The notes beneath the pieces are model-generated. The model did no database searches and was not told where the DNA came from. It saw only the letters and a program-made list of their open reading frames with translations. Below, one piece after another: positions 34,886 through 43,783 of a DNA stretch of 64,000 nt (positions within the stretch are counted from its first letter, which is position 1; the number at the start of each line of letters is the position of its first letter). The stretch spans positions 1,054,001-1,118,000 of the forward strand of contig NZ_CP030034.1 of the NCBI RefSeq assembly GCF_006874625.1, written 5' to 3'. Source of the stretch: Bdellovibrio sp. NC01 (GTDB lineage Bacteria > Bdellovibrionota > Bdellovibrionia > Bdellovibrionales > Bdellovibrionaceae). The position numbers were made by a program, and so were the translations under genes.

Positions 34886-35257
34886 CTAACGAGTATAACC
34901 CTAGGAACCTCCTTTGAGTTATCTAATCAGATCCAACCAGTTCGTCGTTCTTTATAGAGGACCGAACCAAACTCCTCTGCGTAGTAATCCTGGTGACGCC
35001 TCGTCACTTCGGTGCTTCATCATGATGGTCGTGGATACGAAACTTCATCACTGTCCTCCTGTAGCTGGCCCTAAAGCATTCACTCTCCCAAGGAGAGTCT
35101 CCCGAGCCTTACTGGTTTCAACTCTTTCAGGATGCGCGAGGCTAAATTTATTTTCAAGAGGACGCATGTCGATTCTCAATTTACTTCATTTTTGCGTTTC
35201 CACTTGAGAAAACTCAGCGCAGTTTGTTTTAGGTTGAGTCGAAATGGGCCCGGGCGT
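34886..35257. other. non-coding stretch upstream of the HlyIII gene, rich in hairpins
   Basis: No convincing long gene. On the minus strand there are perfect hairpins GTGACG-AGG-CGTCAC (34992-35006), AGAGGA..TCCTCT (near 34955-34978) and ACTCTCC-TTG-GGAGAGT (35082-35098), an AAAGGAGG tract without a start codon behind it (near 34908-34916), and a 14-codon ORF. The plus strand shows no clear promoter. It may be the 5' region of a longer form of the c-di-GMP RNA or a separate structured RNA. Confidence 0.45.
35004..35048 (-). CDS. possible 14-residue leader peptide
   Basis: ATG at 35048 has a perfect GGAGG six bases upstream. The peptide is MKFRIHDHHDEAPK, with three His, and its stop lies in a perfect GTGACG/CGTCAC hairpin. 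It lies about 120 bases upstream of the c-di-GMP RNA on the same strand. It could be a translated leader; it is too short to be sure. Confidence 0.3.
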   Translation of the reverse strand: MKFRIHDHHDEAPK

Positions 35258-35923
35258 ATGTTTCACTTCATGTCATCAGTACCAAATATTCCTTTAGTGA
35301 AACCTCTTCTTCGTGGTCATTTTCACCAAGCTGCATTCTTTTATGCGTTGGGTGCCTGCACATTATTAATCGTTCAAGCAAATAGCGTGATGCAGTTACT
35401 GGCAGCGGTGATTTATTCACTCAGTCTGTGTGGCATGTTTGGAGTGAGTGCTCTTTATCATAGAAAAAATTGGCAGCCTGAAGCCCGCATGTGGATGAAG
35501 CGACTTGATCACTGTGCGATCTTCGTGTTGATCGCGGGAACGGGGACTCCGATTTGTATGTTGGCGATTGCAGATACAGGCGGTCGCACGTTGCTTGCGA
35601 TTATTTGGGCGGCAGCGATTGTCGGTGTGTTGCAATCGTTGTTCTGGATCAAAGCACCGAAGTGGATCTCGGCTATCTTATATATAGTGATGGGATGGTT
35701 GGCAGTTCCTTATGTCAAAGAGATGTCGACCGCTTTGGGCTCTGCGAACATTGCGCTGATTCTTATCGGTGGTGTGGTTTACACTTTGGGTGCTGTGATT
35801 TACGCGTTGAAGAAGCCGAATCCTTCGCCGAAATATTTTGGCTATCATGAAATCTTTCACGTCCTTGTGATTGTCGCAGCGGTTTTACATTTTATTGTCG
35901 TGGCTCAACTTATTATTAAGTAA
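35258..35923 (+). CDS. hemolysin III / YqfA-like membrane protein
   Basis: 221 residues from the ATG at 35258; an ATG four codons on (35270) is an alternative. Upstream in-frame codons to 35132 are not family-like. Seven membrane segments of the HlyIII/PAQR fold are present. The metal-site motifs are visible: SALYHRKNW with His, KRLDHCAIFVLIAGTGTP with Asp-His, and a C-terminal FGYHEIFHVLVI with two His. Bacterial members are likely zinc-dependent membrane hydrolases or homeostasis proteins; the hemolysin name is historical. Confidence 0.88.
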   Translation: MFHFMSSVPNIPLVKPLLRGHFHQAAFFYALGACTLLIVQANSVMQLLAAVIYSLSLCGMFGVSALYHRKNWQPEARMWMKRLDHCAIFVLIAGTGTPICMLAIADTGGRTLLAIIWAAAIVGVLQSLFWIKAPKWISAILYIVMGWLAVPYVKEMSTALGSANIALILIGGVVYTLGAVIYALKKPNPSPKYFGYHEIFHVLVIVAAVLHFIVVAQLIIK

Positions 35924-36116
35924 GTTCAGACACGGACTCGCGTCCTTGTTATGAAATAAATAAATTTTCAGTGTGTCTTACATTGAGATAAAAATTTTGA
36001 TCTTCAAGAGCCCATGTAAATCTGAAAGTAAAGTTAGAAAACTTTTTTGAGACAAATGTTTTCTTGATTATCGCAAAAGTGAAGTTCTGTTTTATCGTGA
36101 GTTTCAGAGGTACTTT

Positions 36117-37625
36117 ATGAAACTTGCACGTTGGCTCCAAGGTATCCGCGGAAAGCTCGTCCTTTTAGCGATTATTCCTTTACTTAGTTTTGCCTATCTT
36201 TTCTATAAATCAGATCAAGGTATCACGAAACTTAAAGCATCTAATGAAAAAGCAAATCAGGTGCGTGGTCCGTCGCTCAACTACGCGGGACGTATGGCGA
36301 CTGACTGCGAGGCGATGCAGAAGCATTTACTGACAGCGATCTTAGATACAGATGTTTCACAACGGAATAAAGAGCTCGACAGTCTTGAAGCCGATGAGGC
36401 GTCTTTCGAAGAAGCTTATGAAGGTTATGAAAAGATTCCGCATCAGGCTTCCACGGCAGAGAAATTTAAGCAGGTCGAAGAGGACTGGCCAAAGATGCAA
36501 ACGATGATCACAGAGGTGATCAAAGAATTGAAAGCGGGCCAAGTCGATAAAGCCGAGGAACTGGCATTAGGTGACTTCCGTAAAGTTTCTAACGAAGTTT
36601 CAGACGACTTATTAGACCTTTCAAATACGCGCGTGCAGATGATGGCAGCTAGCACCAAAGAAGATGCGGAAATGGCAGCACACGTGGAAAGACAATTAGA
36701 AGAAGGCGCTATTATCGGCTTCTTATTAGTGGTGGGTCTTTCGATCTTCCTGATCAAAGAGCTTACGTCATCACTTGAAACTTCAATCACGAAGCTTTCA
36801 AAAAGTTCTGAAGACATGGCTATGGCCAGTGAACAGTTATTCGCAAGTAGCGAGCAATCGTCACAAGGTTCTACAGAGGCGGCAGCTTCAATTGAAGAAA
36901 CTGTTGCGGCACTACATGAAATCACGTCGATGGTGCAAAAGAATTCCGATGCCAGTGTGAAAACGGTCAGCATTTCCAAACAGGCATTGTCACGCACCGA
37001 AGAAGGCGAAAAAGACGTTGATCATTTGGCGGATTCAATTCGCGAGATTTCAAAAAGCTCGCAGAAAATTAAAGACATTATTCAAGTGATGGACGATATC
37101 GCTTTCCAAACAAATATCTTGGCACTGAATGCGGCGATCGAAGCGGCCCGCGCAGGGCAGGCGGGGAAAGGTTTTTCTATCGTTGCAACTTCGATGCAGG
37201 AACTGGCACAGAAAAGTGCAAGCTCAGCGAAAGACGTAGCGGACTTGATTCATGTTAGTGTTCAACAAGTTGAAGACGGTGTGAAGATCGCAGAAGAAAC
37301 GGGCGTGAAGTTTAAAGAGATTCACGACTGTGTTCGCCAAGTATCTGCGATGAGTGAAGAGGTTGCACACGCAAGCCAACAACAATCCACAGGCTTGCAG
37401 CAGATCAATCAGGCGATGACTCAATTAGATACAGCAACGCAAATGAACTCCGCTTCGTCGGAAGAGGTTTCTGCTTCCGCCGAAGACTTAACAAGATTTG
37501 CACAATCAATGCAAACCGTGGTTGGAGATCTGCGTATCGTTTTGGATGGGCGTATGGGACAGGCGCACCAGAATGTTGCTGAGATCATTCCGTTAGTTCG
37601 GAAACCTAAAAGTCAGGCAGCTTAG
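36117..37625 (+). CDS. methyl-accepting chemotaxis protein with four-helix-bundle sensor
   Basis: 502 residues (CAGAGG upstream). Membrane segment at ~13-30, a periplasmic helical bundle at ~35-190 of the 4HB_MCP type, a second membrane segment (~197-215), then directly a cytoplasmic coiled coil; HAMP is not obvious. The signalling tip is [20 protein letters not shown] with GKGFSIVATSMQELAQKSA, slightly divergent from the other receptors here. A possible but weak sigma28-like promoter (TAAAGTTA then TGAGACAA) lies at 36029-36055. The ligand is unknown. Confidence 0.93.
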   Translation: MKLARWLQGIRGKLVLLAIIPLLSFAYLFYKSDQGITKLKASNEKANQVRGPSLNYAGRMATDCEAMQKHLLTAILDTDVSQRNKELDSLEADEASFEEAYEGYEKIPHQASTAEKFKQVEEDWPKMQTMITEVIKELKAGQVDKAEELALGDFRKVSNEVSDDLLDLSNTRVQMMAASTKEDAEMAAHVERQLEEGAIIGFLLVVGLSIFLIKELTSSLETSITKLSKSSEDMAMASEQLFASSEQSSQGSTEAAASIEETVAALHEITSMVQKNSDASVKTVSISKQALSRTEEGEKDVDHLADSIREISKSSQKIKDIIQVMDDIAFQTNILALNAAIEAARAGQAGKGFSIVATSMQELAQKSASSAKDVADLIHVSVQQVEDGVKIAEETGVKFKEIHDCVRQVSAMSEEVAHASQQQSTGLQQINQAMTQLDTATQMNSASSEEVSASAEDLTRFAQSMQTVVGDLRIVLDGRMGQAHQNVAEIIPLVRKPKSQAA

Positions 37626-37661
37626 TATATAAATAAAAATTTTTTATAAACAATTGCTTCA

Positions 37662-37688
37662 TTAACTTTTGTAAAACGGCGCCGATAG
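37662..37688 (+). promoter_or_regulatory. FliA (sigma28)-type promoter
   Basis: TTAACTTT, exactly 11 bases, then GCCGATAG. This matches 6 of 8 and 7 of 8 positions of the TAAAGTTT-N11-GCCGATAA consensus, with correct spacing, ~40 bases upstream of a chemoreceptor gene, the usual FliA target. Confidence 0.72.
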
Positions 37689-37727
37689 GCATTCGTACTT
37701 TGTACTTTATTGTGAAAGCGAGAAAAC

Positions 37728-39263
37728 ATGGCTAACAGTGGCACGTGGGGACAGAAAATAAAATCACTGAAATATCAAATTTTGTTATTGTCCGCTCTAC
37801 CAATTCTTGGATTTAGTTTCACAGGATATTCTTCATATAAAGATATCCAAGGTTTAAATGCGTTGCTTGAAGGCGTGCACACGGGCCTTGTACCAACGAT
37901 TGAAAGCTTGGGTAAATTTGAACTTGCACGAGAATCTTTGAAGGGCCACGTGTGGGAAGCCATGGCTCATGAAAATGACATTAAAGATCGCACGGAAATG
38001 GCGGACGATCTTATTCATGATATTGCTGATGTTAAAGAAGGTTTAGCGGCCTATGAAAAAACGCCGCTTGATTCGTGGGAGAAAGAACACTTCCCGAAAG
38101 TAAAAAAGGCGACAGAGGAATATGCGCAACTGGCAACTCGTTTGCAGACGTTACTTCGTTCAGAAAAGGCAGCTGATTTAAAAGTAGCTAAAGAAATTGT
38201 ATACGGTCCGATGCACGAGCTTGATGGCGTACTGGGCGAATACGCAGAAACAGTGATCAAAAAAGAATACGCTGAGGCGGAGACTGATAAACTCGCAGCC
38301 AAAGCCATGGAACATAAGGCGATCACATTCTTAATCACAGTGACACTGTTGATCGGCGGCGGTGTCGCAGTCCTATTGATGGTTCTTGGTCGTCGAATCG
38401 TAAACAAAGTTTCGCACACGTCAGAGACTGTTGAGTCAGCAAGCTCACAAGTCGCAGTTGCAATCGAACAGTTATCCGCGGCAAGCACAGAGCTTGCACA
38501 TGCTTCGACAAAAACCGCAGCGTCACTTGAAGAGGCGGCCGCGACGGTTGAAGAGCTTAGCACTTTGGTTGGAACAAATTCGGCCTCGACAAAACGAGCT
38601 TCAGAATTAGCGGTGAAGACAAATCACACGGCTACAAGTGGTGAAGCAGAATTAAAAAATCTATTTACCTCGATGCAAAGTATTGCGGCGTCTTCAAAAC
38701 GTATGATTGAAATTATTGACGTGATCGACGACATCGCATTCCAAACGAATTTGTTGGCATTGAATGCCTCGGTCGAAGCGGCGCGTGCGGGTGAACAAGG
38801 TAAAGGCTTTGCGGTGGTTGCAGAAGCCGTCAGAACTTTGGCGCAGCGATCAGCGGTAGCTGCAAAAGATATCAATCAATTGATCACGCAGTCTTCAGAT
38901 GAAGTGGGTCTTGGTGTAAAAGCCAGTGAACAAAGTGGTCAGGTGTTGCGCTCGATTTTAGAAGACATCTCGAAGGTGATGACAATCAATAATGAAATTG
39001 CGACAAGCAGTGAAGAACAAGCTGCACGTATTTCGATGTTGTCCGAGGCGTTGGAAGCCCTTGATACGGCCTCACAAGGCAATGCCGCCTCAGCAGAAGA
39101 AATTTCTGCAACGGCAACAGAGATCGCTTCGCAAACGGAAGCGGTCCAAGTGCAGATTCATGATTTGGGTATTTTGATTGATGGTGGTCACGATACAGAT
39201 GCGCCGGTGCTTGTGCAACCGGCTTCACATCGTGCGCGTACGGCATTGAAAGTAGCTGCCTAG
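37728..39263 (+). CDS. methyl-accepting chemotaxis protein
   Basis: 511 residues with a first membrane segment at ~18-35, a helical periplasmic sensor (~40-195), a second membrane segment (~203-223) and a coiled-coil signalling domain with [39 protein letters not shown]. The signalling part is close to the receptor at the window start, while the sensor differs. A FliA promoter upstream ties it to the flagellar/chemotaxis regulon. The gene ends in a stop-centred palindrome. Confidence 0.94.
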   Translation: MANSGTWGQKIKSLKYQILLLSALPILGFSFTGYSSYKDIQGLNALLEGVHTGLVPTIESLGKFELARESLKGHVWEAMAHENDIKDRTEMADDLIHDIADVKEGLAAYEKTPLDSWEKEHFPKVKKATEEYAQLATRLQTLLRSEKAADLKVAKEIVYGPMHELDGVLGEYAETVIKKEYAEAETDKLAAKAMEHKAITFLITVTLLIGGGVAVLLMVLGRRIVNKVSHTSETVESASSQVAVAIEQLSAASTELAHASTKTAASLEEAAATVEELSTLVGTNSASTKRASELAVKTNHTATSGEAELKNLFTSMQSIAASSKRMIEIIDVIDDIAFQTNLLALNASVEAARAGEQGKGFAVVAEAVRTLAQRSAVAAKDINQLITQSSDEVGLGVKASEQSGQVLRSILEDISKVMTINNEIATSSEEQAARISMLSEALEALDTASQGNAASAEEISATATEIASQTEAVQVQIHDLGILIDGGHDTDAPVLVQPASHRARTALKVAA

Positions 39264-39272
39264 GCAGCTACT
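39251..39272 (+). terminator. perfect 22-bp palindrome spanning the stop codon
   Basis: AGTAGCTGCCT and its exact complement meet at CCTAGG, and the TAG stop lies at the centre. It has the same design as the palindrome at 994-1013 after another chemoreceptor. A long T-run is missing. Confidence 0.55.
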
Positions 39273-39280
39273 TAAATTAA

Positions 39281-40075
39281 TTACGGAAGAATCTCGCGAA
39301 TTTTATCAGCAACTTTCATGAAGGCTTGTGCTTCTGCGCCGTTGCTATTGGCTTCAACGATTGGAATACCTGCTTCGCACGCAAGACCGACAGATGGGTT
39401 GAAAGGAATTTCACCGATCTTTGGCATGTTTTGCGATTGTGCGTAAGAATCGATTTCGCCTTTTGGGAACAACTGCATTTTTTCGCCGTTCACTGGGTTG
39501 ATCATGTAGGCCATGTTTTCAACCATACCCAATAATGGAACACCCACGCGATTAAACATGTCGACAGCTTTTTTCACGTCAACAAGTGCCACGTTTTGTG
39601 GAGTCGAAACAAGCAATGCTCCTGCAACTGGAACTTTCTGCGCCAACGTCAATTGAACGTCACCAGTTCCTGGCGGAAGATCGATCACTAGGTAATCCAA
39701 TTCGCCCCAGTTTACATCGCGTAGGAATTGATCCATCGCTTTGAACAACATTGGACCACGCCATACAACGGCGGCGTTTTCCTCAATTAAAAAACCGATA
39801 CTCATCAATTTGATACCATAGCGAACAACCGGTTCCAGTTGGTTCGTGTCTGGATTGATGGCAGGCTTTTGCGAAAGTGAGCCTAACATACGAGGAATGC
39901 TCGGGCCGTAGATATCCGCATCCAATAAGCCCACTTTGCTCTTACGACCCAAAGCCATGGCTAAATTAGTGGCAACGGTGCTCTTGCCGACGCCTCCTTT
40001 ACCCGAGCTGACTGCGATAATATGTTTCACTCCGGGAATTGGGGTCTGCTTTTCAAAAGGATTTGGTGCTGCCAT
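39281..40075 (-). CDS. Mrp/NBP35-family P-loop ATPase, lacking the CxxC motif
   Basis: 264 residues. The deviant Walker A is SSGKGGVGKST and the Mrp signature is GLLDADIYGPSIPRMLG, with VIDLPPGTGDVQLT as Walker B. It lacks the N-terminal DUF59 domain of long Mrp proteins. In typical Mrp the segment after GMVENM contains CPHC, the Fe-S cluster ligands; here it reads AYMINPVNGEK with no Cys pair. A role as an Fe-S carrier is therefore uncertain. It may be a related ParA/Mrp ATPase with another job. Confidence 0.9.
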   Translation of the reverse strand: MAAPNPFEKQTPIPGVKHIIAVSSGKGGVGKSTVATNLAMALGRKSKVGLLDADIYGPSIPRMLGSLSQKPAINPDTNQLEPVVRYGIKLMSIGFLIEENAAVVWRGPMLFKAMDQFLRDVNWGELDYLVIDLPPGTGDVQLTLAQKVPVAGALLVSTPQNVALVDVKKAVDMFNRVGVPLLGMVENMAYMINPVNGEKMQLFPKGEIDSYAQSQNMPKIGEIPFNPSVGLACEAGIPIVEANSNGAEAQAFMKVADKIREILP

Positions 40076-40125
40076 CGATGGGACTCCTTGCTAATTTTCG
40101 ACTGACAACGAATAATAGAAGTTAG

Positions 40126-40551
40126 ATGAATAGCCAAGATTTTTTGACAGTGAATATCGTGGGAGCGGGGGCTTTCATCCTGTGGTACGTTTTACAGAGA
40201 GGTGGAGGGAAACGCCCTACGCGCCTCGATATGAATGCCCAGGATAGCGCACCGCCGCTTATTACTCCCGCAGAACCAACGCCGGCCTCAAATGTTCCGG
40301 TGGGGCGCACTTCCGCTGCGACAGGCCCGGCAATTCATCCCGATCTTGCTGGGAAAAAGAGCAAATCACTCAATGTCATGTTCAATTATAACGGTCATAG
40401 CTGGGACGCGTATGAAGTCTTAGGTGTGCCCGCCGGTGCATCAATCAAAACGGTGACCGACGCTTATCAAGTGGCTTTGCGCCGCTGTGATAAAGAGTCC
40501 GTAGAGTTTTTAGAGACGGCTTATAAAGCTATTTTGAATAAAGGCAGCTAA
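40126..40551 (+). CDS. membrane-anchored J-domain-like protein without HPD
   Basis: 141 residues. One N-terminal membrane segment (about 8-25) is followed by a Pro/Ala-rich linker. The C-terminal ~55 residues start WDAYEVLGVPAGASIKTVTDAY, the J-domain opening, but the HPD motif that activates DnaK is absent: the helix II-III loop is only RRCDKES. It may be a J-like fold used for protein contact. It overlaps the convergent gene by 23 bases. Confidence 0.75.
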   Translation: MNSQDFLTVNIVGAGAFILWYVLQRGGGKRPTRLDMNAQDSAPPLITPAEPTPASNVPVGRTSAATGPAIHPDLAGKKSKSLNVMFNYNGHSWDAYEVLGVPAGASIKTVTDAYQVALRRCDKESVEFLETAYKAILNKGS

Positions 40552-41026
40552 AACCTTTTTTGCCTTCGGATACGTTCGTGTGTTCCCACAAAAATTGCTG
40601 ATTGTTATCACCGAATATCAACGTGTCTTCCGACGACGCGACGGCGACTCCGTGGAAGATATCTTTTGCGGTTTTTTTGATGTAGCGATCTTTCAATTCC
40701 ACTCGCGATGAGGTTTGTGTTTCACCTTCGACGGACATTTTGTCGCCGCGATTTAGGTGGCAGAATTTAGATGTTGTCAGTTCTTCGGTGCCTGCTCGCG
40801 GATTTAAAACGAAGCCTGCACATTGTTCAAACCAGATCACAGAAGTCGGGCAGCCTTGCGTGCCGTTGACAAGCTGATATTGGCCTTCATAAGAGGTCAA
40901 TGCCTTCATGTCGACCGGAGCTGTGGATGCAATGTCATACGCCTGCTGTGTGCGGGGTGAATGCACTGAAAGGCATGAGAGTATTAAAATGAGACAAGCG
41001 ACCACAGTCTTTAAAACATTTTCCAT
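40529..41026 (-). CDS. secreted protein of unknown function
   Basis: 165 residues from the ATG at 41026, which opens a hydrophobic signal segment (TVVACLILILSCLSV); an upstream in-frame start at 41128 is less signal-like. The mature part has four Cys residues and an internal WFEQCAGFVLNPRAG segment. It has a beta-rich look (FCHLNRGDKMSVEGETQ). The family is not recognised. The 3' end overlaps the J-like gene in opposite orientation. Confidence 0.7.
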   Translation of the reverse strand: MENVLKTVVACLILILSCLSVHSPRTQQAYDIASTAPVDMKALTSYEGQYQLVNGTQGCPTSVIWFEQCAGFVLNPRAGTEELTTSKFCHLNRGDKMSVEGETQTSSRVELKDRYIKKTAKDIFHGVAVASSEDTLIFGDNNQQFLWEHTNVSEGKKGFSCLYSK

Positions 41027-41251
41027 TCTTAATTTTAAAGCAAAGACAGTGCTTACGACAAAGTCCGTATTTTTTAGCTGAGTTCGTGTTTCCAAGAATG
41101 AGATGTCGCTTTTTTTTGAATGTGCCAAATTACGCAGGACTTATGTGAGTGCGAGGGCGGGGCAGACTGCGACTTAGCAACGCAAATTAAAATCTGTTGT
41201 GGGCATTGTCATCGCTCCTCAGAATAAGAGGTACATCAACTAGAGGGGCCT

Positions 41252-42670
41252 ATGAAATCAATAATCGCAAGATTCTTGTTTGTTCCTTTGTTCGCGTCTT
41301 GTTTCACGAATCTCGTTGTGTCGTCAGCGTTCGCGCAAAAAGACGAACCATCATCAATGCCAGCGCAAGTCACAGTTCCCAACGACAAAGAAGTGATAGA
41401 TGCCTATCATTATTTCTTAGGTCGCATGCTGATACTGCGCCAAGAAATTTTGGATTTTAAGGCGGGCTTTAAGTGGAATCAGATGGTCCCACGAAAAGTT
41501 GGTGAAGTCGCATGGGCCAATCCAAATTTGGATGTGGCTTACGGTGAAGCCTGGCTGGGCATCAATAATAAAACTTGCGCCTTAGTGACTATTCCTAGAA
41601 TTCAAAATCGCTATTATACTTTTCAAGTTTTAAATAGTTGGGGTGAAACCGTATCGAATATCAATGAACGAAATTTTCCGCAAAAACCTTTCGGTAAATT
41701 CGCTTATTGCACGAAAGATTCGACTGTAAAAACCGCACCTGACGTAGAGCGAATTTCTTTGGATGGTCACAAGTTCCGCGTTCTTTCCAGAGTCGAATTA
41801 TCAACCACTCCCAAAGATGCAGAGCGCTTGCAAAAACAAATTAAAGTCAGCACCGTGGGCGCTCCGATCGCCATAGAGAAGCCGGTGCAGATCGCGATGT
41901 TTACCAATAAAGATCTTCCGGGTGTTGAAATTTTTGATCACGCCGAACAAATTTTAATGAGTGAACCTGACATCAATCCTGGAATGGAGCCATTGCAACA
42001 GTCGGTCATGCGCATCACTCAAGCGTTGCGTAATAAAGAGTTTAAAAATAAGGCCGACCGCTTGATTCGTGAAGAAGCGATTCCAGAATTTAACAAAGCT
42101 TTCGCAAGTAATGGCGACATCAAAAACTCATGGTTTCGTCCTAAAACCATTGGCAATTACGGCAGCGATTACTTAAGTCGCACAATGATTAATTATGGCG
42201 GCATCTGGGCGAACAACACCAACGAAGCTGTTTATTTCAAAACAAACTTGGACGGCGAAGGCAGGCCTTTGAATGGGTCCAGCGTCTATACGATGCATTT
42301 CGCGAAAGGGGACAATCCTGCCTCTCACGCAAAATATTTCTGGTCTATCGTGGCCGTGGATGGGGAAAAGTTTAATGTCATTCCCAATCCTAAAAAGAAA
42401 TACATCATTAACAACAACACTAAAATTTCTAAAAACAAAGACGGTTCTTTCACTCTCGTTTTTGCAAGTAAGCAGCCCAAAGGGGTTGCCTTGGGGAACT
42501 GGATGCCAACCCCTGACGATAAGAATTATCATCTGACGTTCCGTTTTTATGGGCCGGATGATGCCGTTCGCACGGGGGACGCGTTCCCTCCTCCATTGGT
42601 ATTAAAGACAGCAAATGAGAAGCTATCGCTTTTAGAAAACGATTACGTTGAAGAAGAAGTGATACGCTAA
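41252..42670 (+). CDS. secreted DUF1254/DUF1214 protein
   Basis: 472 residues with a signal peptide (cleavage near AFA-QK). The N-terminal half has the DUF1254 pattern (NQMVPRKVGEVAWANPNLDVAYGEAWL, split over residues ~80-107, and RYYTFQVLNSWGETV), and the C-terminal half the DUF1214 pattern (GDNPASHAKYFWSIVAVDGEKF). Such proteins occur in many environmental bacteria and have an unknown role. The next gene follows closely on the same strand. Confidence 0.88.
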   Translation: MKSIIARFLFVPLFASCFTNLVVSSAFAQKDEPSSMPAQVTVPNDKEVIDAYHYFLGRMLILRQEILDFKAGFKWNQMVPRKVGEVAWANPNLDVAYGEAWLGINNKTCALVTIPRIQNRYYTFQVLNSWGETVSNINERNFPQKPFGKFAYCTKDSTVKTAPDVERISLDGHKFRVLSRVELSTTPKDAERLQKQIKVSTVGAPIAIEKPVQIAMFTNKDLPGVEIFDHAEQILMSEPDINPGMEPLQQSVMRITQALRNKEFKNKADRLIREEAIPEFNKAFASNGDIKNSWFRPKTIGNYGSDYLSRTMINYGGIWANNTNEAVYFKTNLDGEGRPLNGSSVYTMHFAKGDNPASHAKYFWSIVAVDGEKFNVIPNPKKKYIINNNTKISKNKDGSFTLVFASKQPKGVALGNWMPTPDDKNYHLTFRFYGPDDAVRTGDAFPPPLVLKTANEKLSLLENDYVEEEVIR

Positions 42671-42735
42671 GCAGAATGTTCAAAAAAAGGGGAAGCTCCT
42701 TGAAAAAGGGGCGTTCCCTTCGTATTAAATGGGGC

Positions 42736-43257
42736 ATGAAAAGCTTCATCTTGATTCTTATTTCGATCATCTCTGTCCAAAGCCAAGCGGCTATTTTGAA
42801 CTTCTTCAGCAACCCTCGTGTGCCGCAACCGATCTTTCATGTGACATTGGAATATAAGGGCTTCGTTTATGAAGCGGATACTCACGATGGTGGTCGCGGT
42901 CTGCCGTTAACGGCGCAAACTCCTAAGGGTGACATCCGCATTGAAATCTCTGATGACCTTATCAATGAACAAGCATTAGCAGCGCAAATGGGTTTGCCGT
43001 TTGATTATAATTTCGTGTGGGACAATCAGAAAACTTATTGCTCGAAACTTGTAGGTAAGGCGCTTGATATTCAGCCAACACCAATGGATTTTTCTGGCAC
43101 TCATTACGTGAAGTATTATCCGAACTGGATCAACAGACATGACCTGGGCTTGTCTCCTGATCAGATTTATTTCTTTGCGATGGATCATGCACTTCGTGTG
43201 TCGCGCAAAGCGGGCAGTCGTGCTCCTGAAAGAACGACTGTCGTTGTTCCGAATTAA
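42736..43257 (+). CDS. papain-like permuted amidase (YiiX-like NlpC/P60)
   Basis: 173 residues from the ATG at 42736, which begins a signal peptide (cleavage near SQA-AI); an ATG at 42676 gives a poor N-terminus. The permuted NlpC/P60 arrangement is visible: His35 in IFHVTLEYKGFVYEAD and the catalytic Cys102 in NFVWDNQKTYCSKLVGKAL. These enzymes cleave amide bonds in peptidoglycan peptides or lipids. It is directly downstream of the DUF1254 gene. Its stop overlaps the convergent cytochrome gene by 4 bases. Confidence 0.8.
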   Translation: MKSFILILISIISVQSQAAILNFFSNPRVPQPIFHVTLEYKGFVYEADTHDGGRGLPLTAQTPKGDIRIEISDDLINEQALAAQMGLPFDYNFVWDNQKTYCSKLVGKALDIQPTPMDFSGTHYVKYYPNWINRHDLGLSPDQIYFFAMDHALRVSRKAGSRAPERTTVVVPN

Positions 43258-43607
43258 TGCGCTTTATTTGAAGCCGGTTCTTTGAAGTCGGGGTGAAGCT
43301 TGCCGCGATGGCACATGTAGCACGTCGACTCTGGACCTTTTTTGCCATCAAAGCCGTTATCTTTCAGCATTTGAGTTAGCTTCATGTGCTCGAGTCCAAC
43401 CTTAAAGCTCTTTTTTTCAGCACTCGCAAAGTTTTGCACGTTATGACATTCCGTGCATGTAACGCCTAACTCGCGCGAAATCGTGACCATTTGTTCGCGG
43501 ATCTTTTCTTCTTTTGTAACGAATTTGGAAACGGATTCCGCTTCGCCTAAAGAGGCAGTGAATAGAAGGCTTCCACAGAGGAGAAATGCTTTTAAAGTGC
43601 GCTGCAT
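43254..43607 (-). CDS. small c-type cytochrome with two haem-binding motifs
   Basis: 117 residues from the ATG at 43607, which starts a signal peptide (cleavage near GEA-ES); upstream in-frame codons to 43748 are not family-like. Two CxxCH motifs are visible: CTECH at 51-55 and CYMCH at 96-100. The ELGVTCTECHNVQNF pattern resembles the reaction-centre cytochrome c-subunit-like family. It should carry haem in the periplasm and move electrons. No respiratory complex genes are beside it, so its partner is unknown. Confidence 0.85.
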   Translation of the reverse strand: MQRTLKAFLLCGSLLFTASLGEAESVSKFVTKEEKIREQMVTISRELGVTCTECHNVQNFASAEKKSFKVGLEHMKLTQMLKDNGFDGKKGPESTCYMCHRGKLHPDFKEPASNKAH

Positions 43608-43694
43608 AAACCTATGTTTCCCGAGACCCAGCCCGAGATCAAGAAGGACCCGGATTTCTTGACTGCATCTAGACCCAAGTGTAACTTTTGGCCT

Positions 43695-43767
43695 ACTCCT
43701 TTTAGGAGTGTAAACCAACATACTTCGGCAGTGCCGAGGTGCAAGCAAGACTCCGAAGCCATCGGAG
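43695..43767 (+). promoter_or_regulatory. three-hairpin leader of glyS
   Basis: ACTCCT-TTT-AGGAGT (43695-43709), CTTCGGC-AGT-GCCGAGG (43723-43739, one G-T pair) and CTCCGA-AGCCA-TCGGAG (43751-43767) precede the glyS ATG at 43784. The last stem covers the only GGAGG tract upstream, so it could limit ribosome access. No T-box or glycine riboswitch signature was seen. Confidence 0.4.
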
Positions 43768-43783
43768 GGAAAGCAGAGTATTT

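Noticed and set aside
34886-35131. RNase P RNA, tmRNA or 6S RNA in the gene-poor gap
   Set aside because: I looked for the conserved GAGGAAAGTCC core, tmRNA ends and a long 6S-type helix on both strands and did not see them.
34914-35207. 97-codon plus-strand frame upstream of the HlyIII gene
   Set aside because: It lies over hairpin-rich non-coding DNA, has no ribosome-binding site or family pattern, and its composition is unlike the neighbouring genes.
43608-43783. T-box or glycine riboswitch before glyS
   Set aside because: No T-box sequence (GGGTGGnACCGCG) and no tandem glycine-aptamer core could be found; only simple hairpins are visible.
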